The notes: generated from the letters alone by a model not told the origin. Positions 17,374-26,273 are shown, numbered from the stretch's first letter. The stretch is DNA of 64,000 bases from JBEKTW01 sp049515655 (GCA_049515655.1 JBEKTW010000016.1:19339-83338), one strand, 5' to 3'. Program-made: numbers and translations.

Positions 17374-18318
17374 ATGGAAAATCGACGTAAGGTCATCATC
17401 ATCGGGTCGGGTCCGGCAGGCCTGACGGCAGCATTGTACGCCGGACGAGCGAATCTTCAGCCGCTCGTATTCGAAGGAATCCAGCCCGGGGGACAGCTCA
17501 CCATTACAACGGAGGTTGAAAACTATCCCGGCTTTCCGGAGGGATTGCAGGGCCCCGAGTTAATGGAGCTCTTCCGGAAGCAGGCGCAGCGCTTCAATGC
17601 GGAGACGATCTTTCGGGATGTCACACGTGTGGATTTCTCCAAGCGTCCCTTTCAAATATATTCTGATGACTCCGAATATCTGGCGGATTCGGTCATCATT
17701 TCAACAGGAGCATCGGCAAAGCTTCTCGGTTTGGACTCGGAGAAGAAGTACATGGGGCACGGCGTTTCCGCGTGCGCAACGTGCGACGGGTTCTTCTATA
17801 AAGGGCTCGAGGTCGTCGTCGTCGGCGGCGGCGACACGGCCATGGAGGAAGCCACCTTTCTCACGAAATTCGCGTCAAAAGTCATCGTTGTGCATCGCCG
17901 CGATGAGCTGCGCGCGTCGAAAATCATGCGGGACCGTGCCGCGAAGAATCCCAAAATATCCTTCGTCTGGAATTCTGCCGTCGCGGAGGTGCTCGGGAAG
18001 GAAGAAGACGGGAAGAAGAGACTGACCGGTGTGAAATTGAAGAATCTTAAAACAGGAGAAGTGTCCACGCTTCGCACGGACGGTCTGTTCATGGCCATCG
18101 GACACGAACCGAATACGCAGGTCTTCAAAGGGCAAATAGATATGGATGAGCGAGGCTATATTGTTACCAAGCCTCGGTCGACTGCGACGAACGTTCCCGG
18201 AATTTTTGCAGCGGGCGATGTCGCCGACCCGACGTACCGTCAGGCAATTACGGCGGCGGGGATGGGATGCATGGCTGCGATTGACGCGGAGCGATTCCTC
18301 GAAAGTCAGCACGATTAG
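17374..18318 (+). CDS. trxB: Thioredoxin reductase
   Basis: A 314-residue NADPH/FAD disulfide reductase. FAD-binding motif IIGSGPAGLTAALYAGRA, redox pair in ACATCDGFFYKG, NADPH-binding motif VVVGGGDTAMEEATFL, and the closing FAD motif GIFAAGDVADPTYRQAI. It is 24 bp after queG and likely co-transcribed with it. The thioredoxin-fold protein at 10.4 kb lacks cysteines and so is not its substrate. Confidence 0.96.
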   Translation: MENRRKVIIIGSGPAGLTAALYAGRANLQPLVFEGIQPGGQLTITTEVENYPGFPEGLQGPELMELFRKQAQRFNAETIFRDVTRVDFSKRPFQIYSDDSEYLADSVIISTGASAKLLGLDSEKKYMGHGVSACATCDGFFYKGLEVVVVGGGDTAMEEATFLTKFASKVIVVHRRDELRASKIMRDRAAKNPKISFVWNSAVAEVLGKEEDGKKRLTGVKLKNLKTGEVSTLRTDGLFMAIGHEPNTQVFKGQIDMDERGYIVTKPRSTATNVPGIFAAGDVADPTYRQAITAAGMGCMAAIDAERFLESQHD

Positions 18319-18416
18319 ATCGAATTAAGAAGTAAACCATCTCTCACAGCTGGCACGCACCGGCCGGGTGTGAGGCACCGCAATAATATCCCGCAGCATT
18401 TCTACGTTCAAAATGT

Positions 18417-18563
18417 GGTAATGTATCATTTTCATTATTGAGCGCTGTGTCAACCCCACCTTCCGTCCTCCCCTTGGTAAGAGGAGGAAACTTCTCCACC
18501 TTTTTCAAGGGGGAGAATACAAGAGGGGGTCGAGCGTGACGACACGATTCAAACTGAGGCACC
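18417..18563 (-). repeat. Dispersed ~150 bp intergenic repeat, copy B
   Basis: Inverted partner of 8737-8883, about 9.7 kb away. Includes GAGCGCTGTGTCAAC, CACCTTCCGTCCTCCCCTTGG and ACACGATTCAAACTGAGGCACC. The two copies differ by scattered substitutions, so they are not a recent duplication. Confidence 0.8.
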
Positions 18564-18708
18564 AAAATGTCAGATGTTTGACATTTTTACTTGCTCATCA
18601 ATGACATAACGTTCGAACTGCTGACAAATCGGCATCGAGCTGGCACAGGGGTTCATCTCGACAAATCCTTTCGCCTTGAAAACCATAGGATTCAGACTTC
18701 TTGAAGTT

Positions 18709-18725
18709 CTGGCACGCGGTTTGAG
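18709..18725 (+). promoter_or_regulatory. Sigma-54-like promoter upstream of hsp20
   Basis: CTGGCACG-N4-TTGAG: the -24 half is perfect and the GG-N10 spacing is right, but the -12 dinucleotide is GA instead of GC. The predicted start lies about 49 nt before the ATG. A sigma-70-type reading (TTGAAG ... TATATG) has a 19 nt gap and is not clearly better. Confidence 0.35.
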
Positions 18726-18783
18726 TATATGTTGGACAAAAGCAAATGAAATTGTTCAACACAACAAGAAAGGAAAATCTATC

Positions 18784-19266
18784 ATGACACTTATTCGATG
18801 GCGACCGTTACGCGACGTGACGGCATGGAATCCTGCAACCGACGTGGTCAGTGAGTTCTCAAACTTCCGGCATGACTTCGAACGGATGTTCGACAGATTT
18901 ACGTATGGCGGCATTTCCGACGATGGTCTTGCTTCAACCTGGCTTCCCCCGGTGGATATCATCGAGCACGAAAATGAATACGCGGTCAACGTTGAATTGC
19001 CCGGCGTGAAGAAGGAAGATGTTAAGATCACGCTGAAGGACGATGTGCTCACGATTCACGGCGAGAAGAAACAGGAAAAAGAGACGGAAGACAAGAATTG
19101 TCATCGCTCGGAAAGAGTCTACGGCTCGTTCCAGCGCTCGTTTACGCTCCCGACTTCAGTCAAGAGTGACAAGATCGAAGCATCCTACAATCAGGGGATA
19201 CTGACGATCACGCTGCCGAAGGCCGAGGAATCAAAACCGAAGGAGATCGAAGTGAAGGTTAAGTAA
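18784..19266 (+). CDS. Hsp20 family small heat-shock protein
   Basis: A 160-residue alpha-crystallin-domain chaperone that holds unfolding proteins. Start at 18784 (MTLIRWRPLRDVTAW) is preceded by AAAGGAAAA; an upstream ATG in frame at 18676 would add residues unlike the family. The core VELPGVKKEDVKITLKDDVL and the strand GILTITLPK are typical, and IEVKV may serve as the C-terminal I-x-I-like anchor. A strong terminator follows. Confidence 0.95.
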   Translation: MTLIRWRPLRDVTAWNPATDVVSEFSNFRHDFERMFDRFTYGGISDDGLASTWLPPVDIIEHENEYAVNVELPGVKKEDVKITLKDDVLTIHGEKKQEKETEDKNCHRSERVYGSFQRSFTLPTSVKSDKIEASYNQGILTITLPKAEESKPKEIEVKVK

Positions 19267-19291
19267 ACGAACCGTCACGGTGCCTTTCACG

Positions 19292-19332
19292 AAGCGAGAC
19301 GCTGCCCCTCCGGCAACGTCTCGCTTTTCTTT
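19292..19332 (+). terminator. Terminator after hsp20
   Basis: A perfect 10 bp stem, AAGCGAGACG / CGTCTCGCTT, with a 15 nt loop and then TTCTTTCC. Confidence 0.85.
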
Positions 19333-19853
19333 CCAGGAGCCCAGCCTCGGTATTCCCCCTGCTAGTGGCCCTACAACTTGCTGTTTGCACATAAAAGGGG
19401 CATCCCCCTCATGGAGCGGGACTCCTTCCAGCGAAGACCTACGGATCTCTAACGTACAATCATTTTGTTGAAACGGCATGGCCTGCTTAGGTGCCGATCA
19501 GAAACATATCGGCACGACGGGGTTGGAAGGGACTGCTCGGCTCAGTCGCCGACCAAAGAAGATCGTCATGCCGACATGCTTCTAGTCGGGATCTATGCGT
19601 TGCCCGCTCAGTTGAGATGCTGACCAAAAGAGTGTCAGCAAGACGCGCATATCCCTGTATCGGATTCTCACGAAATTCAGCGATCAGACTTTTGTCCGCA
19701 ATTAATTTCCGCATTTTAGAAAAACACTTGACAAGAATGAAGCAGTTTTGTACCTTTGACTGTCGGGGATACATCCCGATATTTTGGGGTGTGTCTGCTC
19801 TTGTTTTGCTCGACACATAATTATCTTGGTTTGCCCAAGTCTCGCGAAAGGCG
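19333..19853 (+). other. 521 bp region without a convincing gene
   Basis: Opposing 109-codon frames occupy about 19487-19820 on both strands. Both look like shadows of a repetitive stretch with diverged short repeats (for example GCCGACCAAAGAAGATCGTCATGCCGAC and GCTGACC-AAAAGAGTGTCAGCAAGACG). The 3' part holds the promoter at 19728-19758. Confidence 0.45.
19728..19758 (+). promoter_or_regulatory. Promoter upstream of the Reg_prop lipoprotein gene
   Basis: TTG (in TTGACA) at 19728-19730, exactly 20 nt, TACCTTTG at 19751-19758. A full match to TAnnTTTG. It leaves about 90 nt of leader. Confidence 0.65.
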
Positions 19854-21158
19854 ATGCCAAAGATTATTAAAAACTCCAGAGTGTTCTCGACGCTGAAGAC
19901 GTGTTGTAGCCATGTTTATGAACGCGCACGTGTTCTTCAAGTACGAGTCCTACTCAAACTGATTTTTCATCCATCGGGCCCTTCAAACTCCATAAACCCC
20001 TACGCCTTTGCCACGACCATAGAGCATTCTGGATGGGGTCCTGATTCAGTCGGCGGTGTCCTTAAACTCTCCGTTTGGATCCCATTCATCGTGATCTGCT
20101 TCATAATGCAGGGATGCAAAGAGACTCCCACTGGAACAGTACCTTTGAAACCACAATGGATCGATTTCAACACCGCCAACAGCAAGCTTTCGGATAATCA
20201 TATTAACGCGCTCTTCGTCGACGCGGATGGAAGCGTGTGGGCGGCAACGGCTAACGGAGCATCGTGGTACAGGGAGCGCTCATGGAGTTCAATTGTCGAG
20301 CAATTGTCATGGTCGTACAGCTCCTCGGGGCTCGACAGTACTGGAAATAGGGTACCTGTCACTGAGACCAGTTGCAACGTGACATCCGTGACGCAGGGTC
20401 CAGCAGGTGATTTATGGTTCGGATTGGCGGGCGGTGGGGTTGCACGATATAACACGAAATCGCCATCGTATCCGGTGTGGACACGGTATACCCATGATGA
20501 CTACAGCCTTATGTACGATGTCATACTTTCGGTGGCAGCAGTACGACCACGCGGAGACATTTGGATTGCGACGCTCGACGGCGTGGCTCACTTCATTCCG
20601 GCGAGTTTTGGCCGGGGCATCTGGCAATCACATGCCTCTGACAGCGCTCACTTTCCACAAGTGATCGTGCGCACGGTGGCCGTCAATCCTTTGGACAACG
20701 GTATATGGTTTGGCGTAGGTGATTATGGACTCGTCTATTACGATGGGGATGCAAAGTGGACAAAGTTCCCGGTCAATCCGCCGTATTACCTTCCTATCAC
20801 CTGCATTGCATTTGATGTGTCAAACACGCTATGGGTTGGAAAGTGGGAAGGAGCATCTTCCTTCGATGCAAACACTGGCTGGTGGAAGCAGGACTATGTG
20901 TCGGGCACCACTCACGGCCATTTACCGTACGGTCCGGTAAACGCCATAACGACAGACTATGTCACGACCCGGTGGTTTGGCACGAACAAGGGATTGGTAC
21001 GCTTGAGCGACACGGCTTGGACGACATTCAATCGGGCGAATACGCAACAACTCCCAAGCGACACAATTACTGCGCTGACCTACGATATGAGTGGGAATCT
21101 TTGGATTGGGACTATCAACGGCATAGCCGTGTATATCGAAACGGGAACGAGATTTTAA
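19854..21158 (+). CDS. Beta-propeller (Reg_prop-type) putative lipoprotein
   Basis: A 434-codon frame. The body has repeated propeller blades: GSVWAATANGASWY, GDLWFGLAGGGVARY, DIWIATLDGVAHF, NTLWVGKWEGASSF and GNLWIGTINGIAVY, like the periplasmic two-component regulator propeller. A lipoprotein signal (SVWIPFIVICFIMQGCKE) begins only at about residue 72, so the 83 residues ahead of the lipid Cys are not a normal signal peptide. Either translation starts at an unrecognised codon near 20060 or there is a frameshift. No membrane helix, kinase or T9SS tail follows. Two T9SS-secreted propeller genes come next. Confidence 0.75.
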   Translation: MPKIIKNSRVFSTLKTCCSHVYERARVLQVRVLLKLIFHPSGPSNSINPYAFATTIEHSGWGPDSVGGVLKLSVWIPFIVICFIMQGCKETPTGTVPLKPQWIDFNTANSKLSDNHINALFVDADGSVWAATANGASWYRERSWSSIVEQLSWSYSSSGLDSTGNRVPVTETSCNVTSVTQGPAGDLWFGLAGGGVARYNTKSPSYPVWTRYTHDDYSLMYDVILSVAAVRPRGDIWIATLDGVAHFIPASFGRGIWQSHASDSAHFPQVIVRTVAVNPLDNGIWFGVGDYGLVYYDGDAKWTKFPVNPPYYLPITCIAFDVSNTLWVGKWEGASSFDANTGWWKQDYVSGTTHGHLPYGPVNAITTDYVTTRWFGTNKGLVRLSDTAWTTFNRANTQQLPSDTITALTYDMSGNLWIGTINGIAVYIETGTRF

Positions 21159-21202
21159 ATGAACGACCGGTTACCAACCTTCAAGCTCGCAAGGAGCGTG
21201 AT

Positions 21203-22441
21203 ATGAAACGCGTAGTCTTATTCTTCATCTTGCTTATTAGTGCATCGGTGATGGCATTGCAGGAATCTGATGCTCAGTGGGTGCAAACATCTGCCCCACG
21301 CGATGCAAAAATTTCCTGTTTTGCATTTAATGCTTCAATGACTTTTGCCGGGAGTGATAGCGGCCTTTTGATTTCCACTGATCGGGGATTCAGTTGGCAA
21401 ACGGCGGACAGCGGATTAACAAACACGTACACCGTCTATTCCTGTCTGGTTCTCGACTCCACCACTATTCTTGTTGGGACAGCATTCCAGGGGGTATTTC
21501 GCTCTACGGACGACGGAGCAACCTGGAAAGCGGTTAACACTGGATTGACTAACCACGGAGTGTACTCCCTTGCAAGGTCTGACTCCAACATTTTTGCTGC
21601 TACGGGCGCAGGCGTGTTCCGTTCTACGGATAAGGGGACAAGTTGGCAGCGAAGCGGATTAACAAGCGGCTTCATTGCCTGCCTTGCAGTTAGTGCCAAG
21701 AGAGCGGACACGTCGAGCATTCTTGCAGGTACAGGCACCGGGGGCGTGTTTCGTTCTACGAACAACGGGAGTAGCTGGAAATCTATCAACACTGGGTTGA
21801 CAAATAATACTATATGGTCCATCGCCATCGTGGACTCAAACATCTTTATCGGGACTGGCACCAGTGGGATCTTTCTCACCACAGACAACGGCGCAAGTTG
21901 GAACGCCGTAAATACGGGACTCGGCAATTTGAATGTCCAATCCTTCGCTTGCGTCGGCAAGAATATCTTTGCGGGCACTTATGGCGGCGGGGTTTTTCTT
22001 TCCGGGGACAATGGTGCAAACTGGCTCTCAGTGAATGACGGGTTGGGGAACTGGAACGTGAATGTGCTTGGTCTCAATTCCGGGATTATTTATGCAGGTA
22101 TCTATGGTGGCGGTGTGTGGGCCCGGGCGCTCCACGAACTTGTCGGTGTATTCCACCAATCATCGAGTCAGTCGCCTTTGAGGTTTTCACTGAAACAGAA
22201 CTATCCGAACCCGTTTAATCCAAATACCAATTTCGAATTTCGGATTGCGAATTTCGGATTTGTATCGCTGAAGGTTTACGACATGCTCGGCAGAGAGGTG
22301 GCCACTCTGGTAAATGAAGTAAAGCAACCGGGCGAGTATGCGGTACGGTGGAATGCGGAAGGAATCGCGAGCGGCGTCTACTTTTACCGTCTCACGGCAG
22401 GGTCGTGTCGGGAGGTAAAAAAGATGTTATACCTACGCTGA
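21203..22441 (+). CDS. T9SS-secreted BNR/YCF48-type propeller protein
   Basis: A 412-residue secreted protein. Start at 21203 (MKRVVLFFILLISASVMA) follows AAGGAG. Repeats of the type GVFRSTDDGATWKAVNTGL and GIFLTTDNGASWNAVNTGL recur with about 45-residue spacing (sortilin/BNR or YCF48-like blades). The C-terminus is a type IX sorting tail: FSLKQNYPNPFNPNT, LKVYDMLGREVATLVNEVK, GVYFYRLTAG, KKMLYLR. Between PFNPNT and LKVYD sits a repeat-like linker (NFEFRIANFGFVS). It is 44 bp after the preceding propeller gene and may share its transcript. Confidence 0.9.
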   Translation: MKRVVLFFILLISASVMALQESDAQWVQTSAPRDAKISCFAFNASMTFAGSDSGLLISTDRGFSWQTADSGLTNTYTVYSCLVLDSTTILVGTAFQGVFRSTDDGATWKAVNTGLTNHGVYSLARSDSNIFAATGAGVFRSTDKGTSWQRSGLTSGFIACLAVSAKRADTSSILAGTGTGGVFRSTNNGSSWKSINTGLTNNTIWSIAIVDSNIFIGTGTSGIFLTTDNGASWNAVNTGLGNLNVQSFACVGKNIFAGTYGGGVFLSGDNGANWLSVNDGLGNWNVNVLGLNSGIIYAGIYGGGVWARALHELVGVFHQSSSQSPLRFSLKQNYPNPFNPNTNFEFRIANFGFVSLKVYDMLGREVATLVNEVKQPGEYAVRWNAEGIASGVYFYRLTAGSCREVKKMLYLR

Positions 22442-22527
22442 AGTAGTTTATTCAAATCTCGATCCTGAACGACCGTAAATCCGACATAGGAAGACTGAAT
22501 CGATCGAGCTGATTGAATTTTCCGTAT

Positions 22528-22558
22528 TTGTTGACCGAGTCGTTCTCCCTTATATCGA
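22528..22558 (+). promoter_or_regulatory. Possible promoter of the second T9SS propeller gene
   Basis: TTG at 22528-22530, 20 nt spacer, TATATCGA at 22551-22558. Spacing fits; the -7 element lacks the second T. Confidence 0.3.
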
Positions 22559-22632
22559 GATGGGGGACCTGTTGAGCTTCGGGACCCCGACTGCGTTTGC
22601 CTTTTATCGCCAAGGATTGTAGATTTAGACTT

Positions 22633-24867
22633 ATGAAATCGTCCAGCACACCGGTCTCAATCACCATCCTTTTCATGCTTCTTTTCCCATCAGCGGTATT
22701 GGCTCAATATTGGATAGATGCTAATGGGATACCCGGGCCTAAAGTGGCCCTTGAGGCCGCAAGAGGTCGCATTTTGGTAGGGACCGAAACGCATGACATC
22801 TACTATTCTGACGACGGTGGAGTAAGCTGGTCCCAAACTCAGTTGCGTCCGAGCCCCTTGACATTCAATACCTACGCGCTGTACGGAAGGCAGAGCGAGG
22901 TATTCGCGTTCACAGCGTTCTATGATAGTATCATCGGCTACTTTTCATACTACGGCACCAACCTCTTCCATTCCACGGATAACGGCATGAGTTGGACGAG
23001 AATTGTCAGAGATTCCGTCCTTATCGTCGCCATCTCAGACTCCGGCGGAGTATTTGGATTAGGGCAATATCACGAAAGCTCCGACTATGGGTTCAATCGT
23101 TACAGGGTTTTTTCATTCGACGGCAGCGGCTGGCAACCCATTGGGGCGAGTACATCGTTTTATACGCTGAACACCAACTGTAACTTTTTCTCGGTCGATC
23201 ATGCGAATAACTTTATCTTCAGCGCTTTTGGCAGCACTACGTCAGCGTCCCCGGCCGACCCCGCTGCGGTTGGCTTATTCATCTCCACCGACCGCGGGCT
23301 GACATGGACGCAGCATTTTCCGCGCTCTCTCATTGAGGGGATGGGAATAACGCACTCCAATGAACTGATTGTCGGTAGAGCGGCGGGTAACGATACGCTC
23401 GGTGGAGTGTTCCGGTCCACGGACGTGGGGCAAACCTGGATTCCCCTGGGGTTGACCGGGCTGAGGTGGGTTAGGGCTGTGGTTCAAGATACTCTTGGCA
23501 ACCTCTTTGTCGCCACTGTCAACAATGTCTATCGGTATCTTGGATACTATGACGGTTGGCAACAGGCGGACCTTCCCTCCGGACTTATTGACTGGCCAAG
23601 CAATTGGACCTGGTACGGTGGAACGGATTATTTTGAGAACATCGAGAGCTCTCCCATGATGATAACAGGCGGCGGGACGGTTTTCGCTTGCGGCAAAGTT
23701 GACGGTGTGTATCGCTCTACCGACCATGGTACATCCTGGATACCGAGTGGGCCGAGGGGAGAAGATGCGTTCTCGTTGATGGTCGAGAAGACCGGGAAAA
23801 TCCTGGCGGGAACCCTCGGTAGCGGCATTTATTCATCCGAAAACGGAGGGCTCGGCTGGGTGCAGATTCCTCCTGATTCCGTGTCCGAGGATGTATTCTC
23901 CCTCGTCGGGGACGGTGCGATGCTGTACGCGGGTACCGATGAAGGTGTCTATGGCTCTACCGACGGAATGCACTGGGCAAATGTAAGCAAGCAGCAGATA
24001 GCCGGATCGGCGTACGCGGTTTCCGTTAGCAACACCGGTAGTATCTTTGCAGGAACAAACTTCGGCGTTTACCGCTCGACGGATCATGGCGCCACCTGGA
24101 ACCAATCGGGGTTATCCGGCTCAGGAGTGTTCTTTCTCGCGACGGCTCCAGACGGTCATCTGTACGCAGGCACAAAGAGTAACGGGATTTTCGCTTCCAC
24201 GGACAATGGCGTAACGTGGCGGTCGCGCGGAGTTGTCCGGGAGGATATCGAAGCGCTCGCGGTAAATGATTCCGGGATAGTTTTCGTCGGTGTGTACGGA
24301 GGCATTCTCCGGTCAAGAAACGGCGGAATATCATGGGAAGAGAAAGATTTTGCCCAAAGCTACGTGTATGCCCTTGCGTTTCATTCTTCGCAGACCGTTT
24401 TTGCCGGGTCATACGATGGAGTCTATGTTTCGTACGACAACGGCGACCATTGGAACCTGCTGAACAACCGTGGACTAGGGCAGACGTTTGTGCTTTCACT
24501 CGCCACGGACAATAATGGGAATCTCTATGCCGGCACCTATCACGGCGGAGTGTACAGAACCGTGCAAGCGTTCACATCGGTGGAAACGCCGCGGCTCGCG
24601 CCGGGCGCATTCCGCCTGGATCAGAACTACCCCAATCCTTTTAATCCGACGACAACGGTGTCATTCGTTATTCGTCATTCGTCATTTGTGACACTCAGGG
24701 TCTACGACGTTCTGGGGAGAGAGGTGGCAACTCTCGTCAACGAAGTGAAGCAGGCCGGCGATTATACAGTAGAGTGGAAAGCGGAAGGAATTGCGAGCGG
24801 GGTGTACTTTTACCGTCTCACGGCGGGATCCTACAGTGAGATAAAGAAGATGTTGTTTCTGCGGTGA
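22633..24867 (+). CDS. T9SS-secreted BNR/YCF48-type propeller protein, large paralogue
   Basis: A 744-residue secreted protein with a signal peptide (ILFMLLFPSAVLAQ) after the start at 22633. About a dozen blades of the form GVYRSTDHGTSWIPSG or GIFASTDNGVTWRSRG suggest two propellers. The sorting tail (FRLDQNYPNPFNPTT, LRVYDVLGREVATLVNEVK, GVYFYRLTAGS, KKMLFLR) closely matches the neighbour, and the DNA similarity continues past the stop codon. The linker SFVIRHSSFV is encoded by a short tandem repeat. Target or ligand unknown. Confidence 0.9.
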   Translation: MKSSSTPVSITILFMLLFPSAVLAQYWIDANGIPGPKVALEAARGRILVGTETHDIYYSDDGGVSWSQTQLRPSPLTFNTYALYGRQSEVFAFTAFYDSIIGYFSYYGTNLFHSTDNGMSWTRIVRDSVLIVAISDSGGVFGLGQYHESSDYGFNRYRVFSFDGSGWQPIGASTSFYTLNTNCNFFSVDHANNFIFSAFGSTTSASPADPAAVGLFISTDRGLTWTQHFPRSLIEGMGITHSNELIVGRAAGNDTLGGVFRSTDVGQTWIPLGLTGLRWVRAVVQDTLGNLFVATVNNVYRYLGYYDGWQQADLPSGLIDWPSNWTWYGGTDYFENIESSPMMITGGGTVFACGKVDGVYRSTDHGTSWIPSGPRGEDAFSLMVEKTGKILAGTLGSGIYSSENGGLGWVQIPPDSVSEDVFSLVGDGAMLYAGTDEGVYGSTDGMHWANVSKQQIAGSAYAVSVSNTGSIFAGTNFGVYRSTDHGATWNQSGLSGSGVFFLATAPDGHLYAGTKSNGIFASTDNGVTWRSRGVVREDIEALAVNDSGIVFVGVYGGILRSRNGGISWEEKDFAQSYVYALAFHSSQTVFAGSYDGVYVSYDNGDHWNLLNNRGLGQTFVLSLATDNNGNLYAGTYHGGVYRTVQAFTSVETPRLAPGAFRLDQNYPNPFNPTTTVSFVIRHSSFVTLRVYDVLGREVATLVNEVKQAGDYTVEWKAEGIASGVYFYRLTAGSYSEIKKMLFLR
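24661..24690 (+). repeat. Short tandem repeat inside a T9SS tail
   Basis: Four diverged units of ATTCGTC/ATTTGTG (about 7-8 bp period) encode SFVIRHSSFV between the PFNPTT motif and the LRVYD strand. At the same place in the upstream paralogue (about 22229-22262) a different repeat built from GAATTTCGGATT is used. Confidence 0.65.
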
Positions 24868-24906
24868 GGTAGTGTACTCAAATCTCGATTCTGAACGAGA
24901 GAGAGT

Positions 24907-24937
24907 TTGACTTTCGCTTGAGCTTTTCGTATAATTC
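24907..24937 (+). promoter_or_regulatory. Promoter of sppA
   Basis: TTG at 24907-24909, 20 nt spacer, TATAATTC at 24930-24937; about 50 nt before the start codon. Confidence 0.5.
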
Positions 24938-24993
24938 CCTGTAATATCAATCGGTTATGAAGCTGTCTTTCGACGGAAACGCCCAAGAATAAC

Positions 24994-25896
24994 ATGAATA
25001 AATCGACTGCCTGGTTTCTTGGAATCATAGGAGTTCTGCTCTTTCTGGGAGTGGGTGCTATGCTGTTCTTTTATGTCCTTTTCATGAGCCCGTCTGATGA
25101 AGAAGAAGTCTCGTACGGGTCGGGCGGTAAGGTTGCCGTCGTGGAGTTGCAGGGGACTATTGTGAGTTCAGAAGATGTGGTGAGGCAATTGAAGAAATTC
25201 GGCGACGATAACTCCGTCAAAGCGATTCTCCTGCGCGTCGATTCTCCGGGCGGCGGCGTCGCCGCAAGCCAGGAAATGTACGAAGAGGTCAAAAAGGTAC
25301 GGGCACACAAACCGGTTATAGCAAGTATGGGTTCGGTTGCGGCAAGCGGCGGCTATTATGTATCGTGTGGCGCGACGAGAGTCGTAGCGAACCGTGGAAC
25401 GCTGACGGGGAGTATCGGCGTGATTTCCGAATTTTTTCGATTCGACCCCATGCTTGACAAAGTGGGCGTGAACGTAAACACGATCAAGAGCGGAAAGCTG
25501 AAGGATGCCGGGAGTCCGTACCGGAAAATGACGGATGTGGACAAGAAATACTTCCAGGATTTGATGGATGACGTCCACCGTCAGTTCATCTCCGTCGTTG
25601 AGCACGAACGCAAGCTCGGGCACGACGAGGTTGTTGAACTTGCCGACGGACGGGCGTTCACCGGCGAGCAGGCGCTTTCGTTACGGCTCGTCGACACGAT
25701 CGGAACGTATGAGGATGCCGTCGGTATCGCTGCGAAGCTTGCCGGCATTAAGGGTAAGCCCACCATCGTGAAGGAGCGAAAGCACAAGTTGACATTCTTC
25801 GACGTATTGTTCGGCCAGTCCAAGATCTCGGACGTCCTCAATCTCAAAGACGAGCTCCTGAACCAGCCGATCCTGCAGTATAAGATGGTCCCATGA
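24994..25896 (+). CDS. sppA: Signal peptide peptidase SppA
   Basis: A 300-residue inner-membrane serine protease that degrades cleaved signal peptides. One N-terminal membrane helix (AWFLGIIGVLLFLGVGAMLF) is followed by an S49 domain. VDSPGGGVAASQEM and the nucleophile region SMGSVAASGGYYVSCGA are canonical, as is GTLTGSIGVI. Length matches the short (36K-type) form. It has its own promoter. HU follows after 63 bp. Confidence 0.94.
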   Translation: MNKSTAWFLGIIGVLLFLGVGAMLFFYVLFMSPSDEEEVSYGSGGKVAVVELQGTIVSSEDVVRQLKKFGDDNSVKAILLRVDSPGGGVAASQEMYEEVKKVRAHKPVIASMGSVAASGGYYVSCGATRVVANRGTLTGSIGVISEFFRFDPMLDKVGVNVNTIKSGKLKDAGSPYRKMTDVDKKYFQDLMDDVHRQFISVVEHERKLGHDEVVELADGRAFTGEQALSLRLVDTIGTYEDAVGIAAKLAGIKGKPTIVKERKHKLTFFDVLFGQSKISDVLNLKDELLNQPILQYKMVP

Positions 25897-25959
25897 AAGT
25901 AATGTACATTCGTTCAACTAACAAACAATCAGACCTTTAACTAAAAGAGGAGAATTGCG

Positions 25960-26268
25960 TTGACAAAAGCAGATGTAGTTGACCATATCGCCAGCGGTAC
26001 GGGGTTGACGAAGGTGGAAACCGAAGCAGTCGTCGACGGATTTATTCAAACGGTCATCCAGGCAATGAAGGAAGGCAAGAACATCGAAATCCGCGGATTC
26101 GGGAGTTTCAGGACGAAGAAGCGGAAGGGGAGAATAGCTCGAAATCCCCGCACCGGTGAGCAAGTGAAAGTTGAAGACCATTTTGTTCCCGTTTTCAAAG
26201 TCTCGAAGGAGCTGAAGACGGTCGTCAACGAAAATCTCAAGAAGCTCCAGCCGCCCCCGGTGCAATAA
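25960..26268 (+). CDS. HU/IHF-family DNA-binding protein
   Basis: A 102-residue nucleoid protein. The start is TTG at 25960, preceded by AAAAGAGGAGAA at good spacing; no ATG fits the family N-terminus (TKADVVDHIASGTGLTK). The DNA-binding arm is IRGFGSFRTKKRKGRIARNPRTGE. The Pro-rich end PPPVQ extends slightly beyond normal HU. The zinc-ribbon ORF begins 5 bp after the stop. Confidence 0.94.
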   Translation: MTKADVVDHIASGTGLTKVETEAVVDGFIQTVIQAMKEGKNIEIRGFGSFRTKKRKGRIARNPRTGEQVKVEDHFVPVFKVSKELKTVVNENLKKLQPPPVQ

Positions 26269-26273
26269 GAAGC

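Larger units (their letters stand above)
18319..18783 (+). other. 465 bp intergenic region: repeat copy and hsp20 control region
   Basis: Holds the inverted repeat copy B (18417-18563) and, nearer hsp20, two TGGCAC motifs (18642 and 18710). No gene was found. Confidence 0.6.

Noticed and set aside
19487..19820. 109-codon frames on both strands before the propeller lipoprotein
   Set aside because: Opposed frames over repetitive sequence; the 3' part contains a consensus promoter, so it is more likely regulatory or repeat DNA.
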